NCBI RefSeq assembly: GCF_003600155.1
Contig: NZ_QWLD01000050.1
Span: 1-64,000, forward strand
Direction: 5' to 3'
DNA from: Nesterenkonia muleiensis
Lineage (GTDB): Bacteria > Actinomycetota > Actinomycetes > Actinomycetales > Micrococcaceae
Length of the DNA: 64,000 nt
Positions 52,724 to 60,740 of the stretch are shown here, one piece after another (position 1 is the stretch's first letter; each line of letters begins with the position of its first letter). Under the pieces are notes generated by a model. It did no database searches. It saw only the letters and a program-made list of their open reading frames with translations, and was not told the DNA's origin. The translations under genes and the position numbers were made by a program.

Positions 52724-53055
52724 TGCCACGGCCATCACACCTACAGCAAGTCCTATCGGTGCGCACACGGACCCCAGAGGTCTGGGACCCGCGCGGCTGC
52801 ACAACTGCCGGGTGGGCCACGTCAGGGAGCCACGCTCACCTGAGCTGATCGCCAGACTGACATGATCGCACCCGCCATGTCACAAGTTCGCGGGTCAGTC
52901 GGCCAGCGGTGAAACATCGATGGTGTGATGGATGGTCAGCGCCGCGCCCGGACAGCAATCACTCTGTCTGTTCGCCGTCGCTGAGGAACTGTGCCTACGA
53001 GACAGGTATACCCCGGCACCATGGGCACCAGGGCACACCTCTGTGTTGAACGTGC

Positions 53056-54477
53056 TTACTTGTCCTCGGACTCCTCGGCCGGCGCTGTGTCTTCAGCTGC
53101 CTCTTCTGCCTCGGTGGTCTCGTCAGCGGCATCGGAAGTGTCTGCTGAAGACTCGTCCGGGGCGTCGTCGTTCTCCTGCTCGTCCGCGGGGGTGACGAAC
53201 TCGGTAAGATCCACCTCGTTGCCGTCGGTGTCGGTGACCTTGGCCAGCTCCAGCACCTTGGCCAGGGCCTTGCGGCGGCGGACCTCTCCCATGATCATCG
53301 GGACCTGGCCGGCCTGATCCAGCATCTGGGCGAACTGGTTGGGCTCCATGCCGTACTGCTGGGCAGTGGCCACGATGTACTCGATGATCTCACCCTGGTC
53401 GACCCCGATCTCTTCCTTCTCAGCGATCAGGTCCAGGACGATCTCATTGCGGAAGGCCTCCTCGGTCTGCTCCCGGATCTCGGTGCGGTGCTCATCCGTG
53501 TCGTGGGAGTCGCCCTCAGAGTGCCCTTGCGAGCTGAAGTGCTGGTTGATCTGCTCCTCGACCACGGATCCCGGGACCGGAACCTCGACCAGGCCCATCA
53601 GCTTCTCGAGGACTTTGTCACGGGCTTCTACGCCCTGCTTCTCCAGGATGGTGGATTCGGCCTTGGACCTCAGGTCATCTTTGAGCTCATCAATGGTGTC
53701 GAACTCAGAGGCCAGCTGGGCGAACTCGTCGTCGGCCTCGGGCAGCTCACGCTCCTTGACGGCAGTCAGGGTGACCTTGACGTTCGCCTCTTCGCCGGAG
53801 TGCTCACCGCCGGCCAGGGTGGTGGTGAAGGTGGCGTCCTCCTCAGCGGAGAGCCCCTCCAGGGCCTCGTCCAGGCCCTCAAGCATGGTGCCTGCACCCA
53901 CCTGGTAGCTGAGTCCGGTGGCGTTGTCGACCTCGTCATCGCCGATGGTGGCAACCATGTCGATGGTGACGAAGTCATCGGTCTTCGCCGGCCGTTCGAC
54001 TTCCTTGAGAGTGCCGAAGCGGGAGCGCAGAGCGTCCAGCTCCTCCTGGACGGCCTCCTCGTCAGCCTCCTGGGGCTCGACCTCGACCTCCAGACCGGCG
54101 TAGTCGGGCAGCTCAACCGTGGGCTTGACGTCGAGTTCTCCGGAGAACTTCAGCACGCCCTCATTGGTCTTGACGTCAGGGATCTCCTCGACCTCTACCT
54201 CGGGGCGGGAGAGCGGGGTGACCTCTGCTTCGGCGAGACCGGCCTGATAGAACTCCTGCAGACCGTCGTTGATGGCCTGCTGGATGACGGCCTCGCGGCC
54301 GAAGCGCTGATCGATGATGGGGGCGGGGACCTTGCCCTTGCGGAAACCCGGGATCTGAACCTGGTTGGCGATGCTCTTATAGGCAGCCTTGATCTTGGGC
54401 TCAAGCTCCTCGCCGGACACCTCCACGGTGAGCTTGACTCGAGTCGGGTTCAGTTCTTCGACGGTGCTCTTGACCAC
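53056..54477 (-). CDS. tig: Trigger factor
   Basis: A 473-residue ribosome-bound chaperone with peptidyl-prolyl isomerase activity. It begins KSTVEELNPTRVKLTVEV, has the ribosome-docking loop GFRKGKVPAPI (about 47), a central FKBP-type domain and a helical C-terminal domain. An acidic tail of about 40 residues (Glu, Asp, Ala, Thr) ends the protein, longer than in E. coli and typical of actinobacteria. GTG 54477 has AGGAG 7 bases before it; a longer frame would run into tRNA-Pro. It precedes the clp genes in the same direction. Confidence 0.94.
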   Translation of the reverse strand: MVKSTVEELNPTRVKLTVEVSGEELEPKIKAAYKSIANQVQIPGFRKGKVPAPIIDQRFGREAVIQQAINDGLQEFYQAGLAEAEVTPLSRPEVEVEEIPDVKTNEGVLKFSGELDVKPTVELPDYAGLEVEVEPQEADEEAVQEELDALRSRFGTLKEVERPAKTDDFVTIDMVATIGDDEVDNATGLSYQVGAGTMLEGLDEALEGLSAEEDATFTTTLAGGEHSGEEANVKVTLTAVKERELPEADDEFAQLASEFDTIDELKDDLRSKAESTILEKQGVEARDKVLEKLMGLVEVPVPGSVVEEQINQHFSSQGHSEGDSHDTDEHRTEIREQTEEAFRNEIVLDLIAEKEEIGVDQGEIIEYIVATAQQYGMEPNQFAQMLDQAGQVPMIMGEVRRRKALAKVLELAKVTDTDGNEVDLTEFVTPADEQENDDAPDESSADTSDAADETTEAEEAAEDTAPAEESEDK

Positions 54478-54540
54478 GTATGGGCTCCTGAATATTGCTC
54501 TAGCTGAGATTGCTGTTGACGTGCCGGTCTTCAAGCCGGA

Positions 54541-54566
54541 GCCCGCCGCCACTGCTGGCGGCAGGC
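54541..54566 (-). terminator. Hairpin between tRNA-Pro and tig
   Basis: On the minus strand GCCTGCCGCCA pairs with TGGCGGCGGGC around GCAG (11 pairs, one G-U). It follows tRNA-Pro by a few bases and has no T-run; it may end or process the tRNA transcript. Confidence 0.45.
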
Positions 54567-54577
54567 TTCCCACTCTG

Positions 54578-54651
54578 TCGGGAAGACAGGATTTGAACCT
54601 GCGACCTCTCGCTCCCAAAGCGAGCGCTCTACCAAACTGAACTACTTCCCG
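54578..54651 (-). tRNA. tRNA-Pro (anticodon UGG)
   Basis: The cloverleaf is complete: CGGGAAG/CTTCCCG acceptor stem, D arm with TTCAGTTTGGTAGAG, anticodon stem CTCGC/GCGAG with loop TTTGGGA, and T loop TTCAAAT. No CCA is encoded after the discriminator A. Confidence 0.93.
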
Positions 54652-54787
54652 TTTGCCTGCACGTGCTCACACACGCCCCGGGGCGTACGCATGAACCGCT
54701 ACACAATACCGTGATCCACCGCTGTGCGGCGAATCCTCATCACCTCTTGCTCGGCACTGATGACTGATCACCTCTCTGCCACAGCAG

Positions 54788-54818
54788 AAAAGGCCGCTGA
54801 CTAATGAGGTCAGCGGCC
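54788..54818 (-). terminator. Rho-independent terminator after tRNA-Lys
   Basis: GGCCGCTGAC/GTCAGCGGCC is a perfect 10-base stem with a 7-base loop, followed on the minus strand by TTTT. It sits between the two tRNA genes. Confidence 0.85.
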
Positions 54819-54839
54819 TTGTTCCCGAGAGTCTGAGCG

Positions 54840-54912
54840 TGGGCCCCGCGGGACTTGAACCCGCAACCTGCAGATTAAGAGTCTGATGCTCTGCCAGTTG
54901 AGCTAGAGGCCC
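54840..54912 (-). tRNA. tRNA-Lys (anticodon CUU)
   Basis: The acceptor is GGGCCTC/GGGGCCC with one wobble pair, the D arm is GCTCAACTGGCAGAGC, the anticodon arm is CAGAC/ATCTG-type with loop CTCTTAA, and the T arm is GCGGG/CCCGC with TTCAAGT. The gap from here to 55025 holds nothing I can name. Confidence 0.93.
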
Positions 54913-55025
54913 TCGAATGAGAACTTCAGCTTCTCAGAAATAGTGCCCGCCTTCACGCGGACAACGACATGCGACTTTATCACCTAATCATCCCTGGTGC
55001 CACTCTGCCTAGTGTGAAGCTGCTC

Positions 55026-55568
55026 TCAAGCACGCTTACGCTCAACCACATCCATGAAGTGGTCGAGGAAGGCGTAGAAGTCTTCCACGTCCAGCTGCTG
55101 GTTCAGCGCGACTTCAGGCAGCTGTGTGAAAGTGACGCGATATTGCACATCCAGCTTGACTCTTCGCCCGGTGGAAAGTGCGATCTCCACCGTCGAATCC
55201 TCAGCGGCCATTCCTGCCAAGTTGGTCAGGTTCACCAGTACCGGCACACTGGGCGAGGGCTTGCCCCTGCCCTCCGAGGGTGGCAGGACCTCAGCGGGGT
55301 CCAGGGGGCAGAGCACCAGCTCGGCCGGCTCCCGCCGGTATCCCACAATCAGGTGCCGTGCCGCTTCGGCCGCCTCCTGGGCAGAAAGCTCGGCGGTGGA
55401 GTCCTCACCGCTGGACACCACAGGCTCTGGATGCTCCGCACGGCCGAGCAGATTCTCCGCGTAGAGCAGATTGTAGGAGCCGAAGTTCATCACCGAGGCG
55501 TCGAAGACCTCGCGGAAGGCGGCAACCAGCTCCTCCTCCGGGGGACTGCGATCAGTACTGATGACCAT
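55026..55568 (-). CDS. Hypothetical protein, conserved-looking
   Basis: A 180-residue soluble protein I do not recognise. It has a helical N-terminal third, a variable middle and a C-terminal part with a strand-rich block (RRVKLDVQYRVTFTQLPEV) ending in a helix (FLDHFMDVVERKRA). Codon use is like that of its neighbours, so it is probably a real gene. It is divergent from bcp, and the two starts are about 50 bases apart. No ribosome binding site is clear at the ATG. Confidence 0.7.
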   Translation of the reverse strand: MVISTDRSPPEEELVAAFREVFDASVMNFGSYNLLYAENLLGRAEHPEPVVSSGEDSTAELSAQEAAEAARHLIVGYRREPAELVLCPLDPAEVLPPSEGRGKPSPSVPVLVNLTNLAGMAAEDSTVEIALSTGRRVKLDVQYRVTFTQLPEVALNQQLDVEDFYAFLDHFMDVVERKRA

Positions 55569-55617
55569 GCAGGTAGTCTACGTGGGAGCACATACATGCC
55601 AAGGACAGGAGCCCTCC

Positions 55618-56085
55618 ATGACTGCACAATTGAGCCCCGGAGATACCGCACCCGCGTTCACCCTTCCCGCTTCCGACGGCAGCAACGTCTCGCTGAGCGA
55701 CTACCGCGGCCAGAAGGTGATCGTCTATTTCTACCCCAAGGCTTCGACCCCGGGATGCACCACCCAAGCCTGTGACTTCCGGGATTCACTGGCCTCCCTG
55801 CAGGCAGCCGGCTACCAGGTGCTGGGACTCTCCCCCGACCCGGTCTCCGCCTTGGAGAAGTTCAGCAGCATGGAGGACTTGAGCTTTCCCCTGCTTGCTG
55901 ACCAGGACCATGCTGTGGCCGAGGCCTACGGGGCCTGGGGCGAGAAGAAGAACTACGGCAAGGTCTATGCGGGACTCATCCGTTCGACTGTGGTAATCGA
56001 TGAGGAGGGCAACGTCACTCTCGCCCAGTACAACGTGAAGGCCACCGGTCACGTGGCCCGGCTGAGAAAGACCCTGGGCCTGTAG
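55618..56085 (+). CDS. bcp: Thiol peroxidase of the BCP/PrxQ group
   Basis: A 155-residue peroxiredoxin that reduces hydroperoxides. PGCTTQACDFRD contains the peroxidatic Cys47 and a resolving Cys52, the PrxQ pattern. APAFTLPASDG and VSLSDYRGQKVIVYFYPKA are the standard start. ATG 55618 has AGGAG 6 bases upstream; a longer frame overlaps the divergent gene. Electron donors could be thioredoxin or, in a mycothiol organism, mycoredoxin. Confidence 0.92.
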   Translation: MTAQLSPGDTAPAFTLPASDGSNVSLSDYRGQKVIVYFYPKASTPGCTTQACDFRDSLASLQAAGYQVLGLSPDPVSALEKFSSMEDLSFPLLADQDHAVAEAYGAWGEKKNYGKVYAGLIRSTVVIDEEGNVTLAQYNVKATGHVARLRKTLGL

Positions 56086-56133
56086 GATAGTGCGCTGTCG
56101 CGGTCGCTTATCCAGATAGCGTGGCGGCGATCC

Positions 56134-56215
<82 letters not shown>

Positions 56216-56216
56216 C

Positions 56217-57878
56217 GTGAACGTTCTGTCCCGGCGCCTGTTCCTGGGCGCCTCCTCCGCCGCGGGAGCTGCTGCCGCACTCTACTCCGCAAACGGTGAA
56301 GGAGCCGAGCAGACTGACCAGCCTCCGGAGGAGGACGACGGCGACGCCGCGCCGGAAACCTCCGGTGCAGTGACCATTGCCGGGATCCACCCCCCGGCAT
56401 CATTGGACCCCGGTATGGCCACTGACACCGAAACCGAGCGGGTCCTCCGGCAGATCTTCGAGCCGCTGGTCGGGGTAGACCCCAGCACCGGCTCAGTGGC
56501 ACCGCTGCTGGCGGACCAGTGGGAGGTCAGCGCCGATGAGCTGACCTACACCTTCATCCTGCGTGAGGGCGTGGTATTCCACGACGGCAGCGCACTGACC
56601 GCTGAGGTGGTGGTGGAGAACTTCGAACGCTGGGGACGGTTGGACTACCTCTACGGCTATGGGAACATCAGCCGATCCACCCCCCTGGCCTTCCCCTCGG
56701 TCTTCGGCGGGTATCTGAACTCCGATGACTGTGTGCTGGAGTCCGTGGAAGCCGAAGACGAACGCACTCTGGTGTTGACCCTGAGTACACCGGTGGTCTA
56801 CCTGCTGCAGGCCCTGACCCTTCCCGCCTTCGGAATCGCCTCTGCCGAGGTGCTGGTCGACAATGACCCGGGGCTGATCTCCCGCGCACCCATGGGGACC
56901 GGCCCCTACCGTTTGGCCGAGCCGGAGAACGACGACGGCGCAACGGTCACCCTCCAGGCCTTCGATGAGTACTGGGATGCCGCAGAGGGACCCGCTGAGG
57001 TGACCATCCGCCCACTGCCCAAGAGCTTCGACCGACTCCGTGAGCTTCAGCGCGGCCAAGCCGATGTCTACGACCTGATCACCGCGGACAACCTGCGCTC
57101 ACTCGTGCAGTCAGGCCGGCTGATCCTGCAGCGCGACCCGTTCTCAGTGCTCTACATGGGGTTCAACCTCGATCATCCGGTCATGTCCGACGTCCTGGTG
57201 CGGCAGGCTGCGGCCCGGGCGGTGAACCGTCCGGAGCTGGTGGAGAACATCTTCCTCGACGGCACCCGGCCCGCCTACCAGTTCACCCCGGCCGCGCTGG
57301 CAGTCCACTCCGACACCGCCTTGCAGCACAGCTACAGCCTCTCGCTGGCCCAGGAGCTGCTGGAGGACTCCGGCTACGACGGCGAGCCCTTGGACTTCTA
57401 CTACCCGATCACCACCACCCGCAGCTACCTGCCCCGACCAGAGGCGGTGTTCGCCGCCGTGGCTGCGGACCTCACCGCCGCCGGGTTTGTGATCCGGCCC
57501 AAGCCGGTGCGCTGGTCCGACGGATATGTCGAACAGCTCATGGGTGACTCCTCCCGGGCCATGCACCTGCTGGGCCGCAACGGGGGCTTCCGCTCACCGC
57601 ACACGTTCTTCTCTCCGCTGTTCGGACAGGCCAGCCGGGAGTTCAACTTCCACGACGAAGAAGTCATCGAGCTTCTCAACAGCGCCCGCGCCGAATCCGA
57701 GGAGGAGGACCGCATTCAGCTGTACCAGGAGGTGGCCGACATCATTCAGGACCGGCTTCCGGCGCTGCCGCTGGCCTATCCGATCTCGGGGTTGGCCCTC
57801 GGCTCGGGGATGGCGGACTATCCGATGTCTCCGGTGCTCAACGAACGCTTCGCTGAGATCCGCTTGGCCGAAAGCTGA
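56217..57878 (+). CDS. Extracellular solute-binding protein family 5 (oligopeptide/dipeptide type), Tat-like signal
   Basis: A 553-residue protein. The start NVLSRRLFLGASSAAG is a twin-arginine-type signal (SRRLFL), with no lipobox Cys. The fold blocks FEPLVGVDPSTGSVAPLLADQWEVS, TYTFILREGVVFHDG, GTGPYRL and LYMGFNLDHPVMSDVLVRQA are family 5. No permease or ATPase gene is near, so its partner transporter is elsewhere, or it works as a periplasm-type chaperone or sensor. The GTG lies one base after the tRNA-Leu 3' end, so there is no leader. Further-in starts would cut off the signal. Confidence 0.87.
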   Translation: MNVLSRRLFLGASSAAGAAAALYSANGEGAEQTDQPPEEDDGDAAPETSGAVTIAGIHPPASLDPGMATDTETERVLRQIFEPLVGVDPSTGSVAPLLADQWEVSADELTYTFILREGVVFHDGSALTAEVVVENFERWGRLDYLYGYGNISRSTPLAFPSVFGGYLNSDDCVLESVEAEDERTLVLTLSTPVVYLLQALTLPAFGIASAEVLVDNDPGLISRAPMGTGPYRLAEPENDDGATVTLQAFDEYWDAAEGPAEVTIRPLPKSFDRLRELQRGQADVYDLITADNLRSLVQSGRLILQRDPFSVLYMGFNLDHPVMSDVLVRQAAARAVNRPELVENIFLDGTRPAYQFTPAALAVHSDTALQHSYSLSLAQELLEDSGYDGEPLDFYYPITTTRSYLPRPEAVFAAVAADLTAAGFVIRPKPVRWSDGYVEQLMGDSSRAMHLLGRNGGFRSPHTFFSPLFGQASREFNFHDEEVIELLNSARAESEEEDRIQLYQEVADIIQDRLPALPLAYPISGLALGSGMADYPMSPVLNERFAEIRLAES

Positions 57879-57970
57879 GCAGCCTGCGTCAATTTCCTGC
57901 CCGCTATGGCCCGGCGGTAGAGTCGGAGCCGAATCCACTTGATCATCTGAGCATTCTGAGGAGCCCTGCC

Positions 57971-59467
57971 GTGAGCGAGTCACCGTCGACCACCTCATCC
58001 CAGCGTTTCGACGTGATTCTGATCGGCGGTGGCATTATGTCCACCACGCTCGGGGCCATCCTCAAGGAGCTGCAGCCCGAGTGGCGCATCGCCCTGTTCG
58101 AGAAGCTCGACGGCGCCGGCCAAGAGTCCTCAGACCCGTGGAACAACGCAGGGACCGGCCATACTGCTTTCTGCGAGCTCAACTACACCCCGCGGGGGAC
58201 TGACGGTTCCATCTCCACCGCCAAGGCCTGCGGCATCGCCGAGCAGTTCCACGTCTCCCGGCAGCTGTGGTCGCACTGGGTCCGTGAGGGCACACTGGGT
58301 TCGCCCCGGACCTTCATCAACGCACTGCCGCATATCAGCTTCGTCTGGGGGGAGAAGAACTGCCAGTACCTGCGAGACCGCTACGAAGCGATGCGGGCCG
58401 AGCCGCTGTTCGCCCACATCGAGCACAGCGAGGACCTGGACGCCATCGGCGAATGGGCACCGCTGCTCTCAACCGGGCGCGCCGCGGAGCAGCCGGTGGC
58501 AGCCTCGAAGTTCGAGGACGGCACCGACGTGGACTTTGGATCGGTCAGCCGTCAGCTAGCCGGACACCTTGACTCCGAAGGTGTGGAGCTGCGCTACAGC
58601 CACGAGGTCACCGGTCTGTCCCGCGGCACAGACGGCCGTTGGGACCTGAAGGTCAAGAACACCGCCGGTGGGGAGAAGTTCACCGCCAGCGCCCGGTTCG
58701 TCTTCGTCGGAGCCGGCGGCGGCGCCCTGAGCCTGCTGCAGTCCAGCGGCATTGAGGAGATCAGGGGCTTCGGCGGGTTCCCCGTCTCCGGGCAGTTCCT
58801 GCGCGCCCTTGACACCTCTACCGCGGAGCAGCACCACGCCAAGGTCTACGGCCTGGCCTCGGTGGGCGCTCCGCCGATGTCTGTGCCCCATCTGGACACC
58901 CGGTTCGTGGAAGGGCGGCGTTCGCTGATGTTCGGCCCCTATGCCGGCTTCTCCACCAACTTCCTGAAGTCCGGCTCGTACTTCGATCTGCCGTTCTCCG
59001 TGCGCGGGCACAATCTGCTGCCGATGCTGCGGGTCGGGGCCACCAACACCTCTCTGGTGACCTACCTGCTCAAGGAGATCGCCAAGACGCACAAGAAGAA
59101 GGTGGAGGCGCTGCGAGACTTCTTCCCGGAGGCCGAGGCCGACAAGTGGGAGCTCATCACCGCAGGCCAGCGGGTACAGGTGATGAAGAAGAACGAAGAC
59201 GGCAAGGGTGTTCTGCAGTTCGGCACCGAGCTGATCGCCGCCGCCGACGGTTCCATCGCGGGCCTGCTGGGCGCGTCCCCGGGGGCCTCCACTGCCCCGA
59301 GCATCATGTTCAAGCTCCTGGAGCGCTGCTTCCCGGGGCAGATCGAGGCGTGGAAACCCCACCTGGAGGTCATGGTGCCCTCTTACGGCCGGATCCTCAA
59401 CGAGGACGAAAAACTCCTGTCAGAGGTGACCGAGTCCACCGCGGAGGCTCTCCAACTCGACGTCTGA
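57971..59467 (+). CDS. mqo: Malate:quinone oxidoreductase
   Basis: A 498-residue FAD enzyme on the inner face of the membrane that oxidises malate to oxaloacetate and passes electrons to quinone. FDVILIGGGIMSTTLG is the FAD site, and ESSDPWNNAGTGHTAFCELNYTP is diagnostic. VMVPSYGRILNEDEKLL lies at the C-terminus. GTG 57971 has GAGGAG about 7 bases before it. The gap of 92 bases upstream may hold its promoter. It is followed after 18 bases by a hydrolase gene. Confidence 0.96.
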   Translation: MSESPSTTSSQRFDVILIGGGIMSTTLGAILKELQPEWRIALFEKLDGAGQESSDPWNNAGTGHTAFCELNYTPRGTDGSISTAKACGIAEQFHVSRQLWSHWVREGTLGSPRTFINALPHISFVWGEKNCQYLRDRYEAMRAEPLFAHIEHSEDLDAIGEWAPLLSTGRAAEQPVAASKFEDGTDVDFGSVSRQLAGHLDSEGVELRYSHEVTGLSRGTDGRWDLKVKNTAGGEKFTASARFVFVGAGGGALSLLQSSGIEEIRGFGGFPVSGQFLRALDTSTAEQHHAKVYGLASVGAPPMSVPHLDTRFVEGRRSLMFGPYAGFSTNFLKSGSYFDLPFSVRGHNLLPMLRVGATNTSLVTYLLKEIAKTHKKKVEALRDFFPEAEADKWELITAGQRVQVMKKNEDGKGVLQFGTELIAAADGSIAGLLGASPGASTAPSIMFKLLERCFPGQIEAWKPHLEVMVPSYGRILNEDEKLLSEVTESTAEALQLDV

Positions 59468-59485
59468 GCGGAGGACAACGACGAC

Positions 59486-60268
59486 GTGGGACAGTTGCGC
59501 TACCCCGCTCCGGACACCCGACGCACCGCACACGGACTGACGGTTCACACCTGGGAGCACCAGCAGCCGTTATCCGGCCCGATCATCCTGATTCACGGTT
59601 TCGCCTCCAATACCCTGTTCAACTGGGTCAAGACTGGCTGGCTGGATCCGCTGATGGAGACTGGGCGCAGCGTGATCTCCGTAGACCTCCCCGGCCACGG
59701 TGCTTCCCGGGATGTAGACCCCACCGGGCTGAGCATGGACGAGGTACTGACCGACCTGCACCGGCTGACCTCCGAAATGGGCCCGCACACCGCGGTCCAC
59801 GGCTATTCCCTGGGCTCACGCGTGGCCTGGCAGTTCGCCCATGCCCATCCCGGTTCAGTGGCCCATCTGGTCATCGGCGGATCACCGGTCACCGCTGAGG
59901 CCTACCACGTGGATCCAGCCCAGGCCCGGGCCTGGGCCGCAGGCGGCTCCGAACCGGCCGATGAACTCACCCGTGGCTACATCACCGTAGCCGCTATGAC
60001 CCCCGGGCAGAACCTGCCCCATGTGGTGGAGCTCAGGTTGGCACTGGGAGCTGACCTCATCCCTCCGGAGGAGACTGTTCCATCGGTCCCCACACTGGTG
60101 GTCGCAGGCGGCAACGATGAGATCGCTGCCGGGTCCGAGCAGATGGCGCAGTGGGTACGGCAAGCTGGCCAGCCGGCACGCTTCGTGGAGCTGCCCGGGC
60201 GCAACCATGTCAATGCGCTGACGTCCCGGGACTATAAGGGCGCGGTGACGGACTTTCTTCGGAGCTGA
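59486..60268 (+). CDS. Alpha/beta hydrolase
   Basis: A 260-residue serine hydrolase. The oxyanion strand LIHGFASN (about 36), nucleophile elbow GYSLGSR (Ser about 111) and C-terminal PGRNHVN (catalytic His) are all present, with an Asp near GGNDEI. There is no signal peptide. The substrate is unknown; the family covers esterases, lipases and C-C hydrolases. It follows mqo closely. Its last 59 bases overlap the convergent membrane-protein gene, so both ends encode protein on opposite strands. Confidence 0.88.
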   Translation: MGQLRYPAPDTRRTAHGLTVHTWEHQQPLSGPIILIHGFASNTLFNWVKTGWLDPLMETGRSVISVDLPGHGASRDVDPTGLSMDEVLTDLHRLTSEMGPHTAVHGYSLGSRVAWQFAHAHPGSVAHLVIGGSPVTAEAYHVDPAQARAWAAGGSEPADELTRGYITVAAMTPGQNLPHVVELRLALGADLIPPEETVPSVPTLVVAGGNDEIAAGSEQMAQWVRQAGQPARFVELPGRNHVNALTSRDYKGAVTDFLRS

Positions 60269-60740
60269 CGCTGAAGCGCAGCATCACCAGCACCGGCACT
60301 GCTGCGGCGGCGATGATCCCGCAGGCCACCAGCGGCGCTGTCCAGGCGGCGAGGAAACCGCACACCAGCGTCAGCAGGAAGGAGAGCCCCAAGGCGGTGC
60401 GGTCCAGCCGGCGCTGCGGGGCGCAGATCCGCTCCGCCGGTGCTGCCGCGCCAGCGGCAAGGCTCAGCGTCAGGGCAAGCACCAGATGACCCTGTTCAGC
60501 TGACGTGACCAGCAGAATCACCAGCACCACGTAGATCACGGTCTGACACAGCAGCAGATTCCGCCAGCTCACCCACCGGGACAGGAGCCGGGCGATTCCG
60601 GAGGAGAGGAGGAACCCCGCCACCGCTGCCGCCCCCGCGCCCAAGGCAATCCACCATCCTGCCGCGGAGAGGCTCAGTCCGACGGCGAAGGGCAGCAGTG
60701 TCCCCGGCAGGCGGGCCAGCAGCTGGAGGACCCTGATCAC
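60210..60740 (-). CDS. Small polytopic membrane protein
   Basis: A 176-residue protein with about five hydrophobic segments (10-30, 33-53, 62-80, 88-103, 115-155). The first half resembles the start of a major-facilitator protein, but the length is far too short for one, so it could be a shortened relative or a separate family. ATG 60740 overlaps the sbcC stop (ATGA), which argues it is translated. I cannot assign a function. Confidence 0.6.
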   Translation of the reverse strand: MIRVLQLLARLPGTLLPFAVGLSLSAAGWWIALGAGAAAVAGFLLSSGIARLLSRWVSWRNLLLCQTVIYVVLVILLVTSAEQGHLVLALTLSLAAGAAAPAERICAPQRRLDRTALGLSFLLTLVCGFLAAWTAPLVACGIIAAAAVPVLVMLRFSVSSEESPSPRPYSPGTSAH

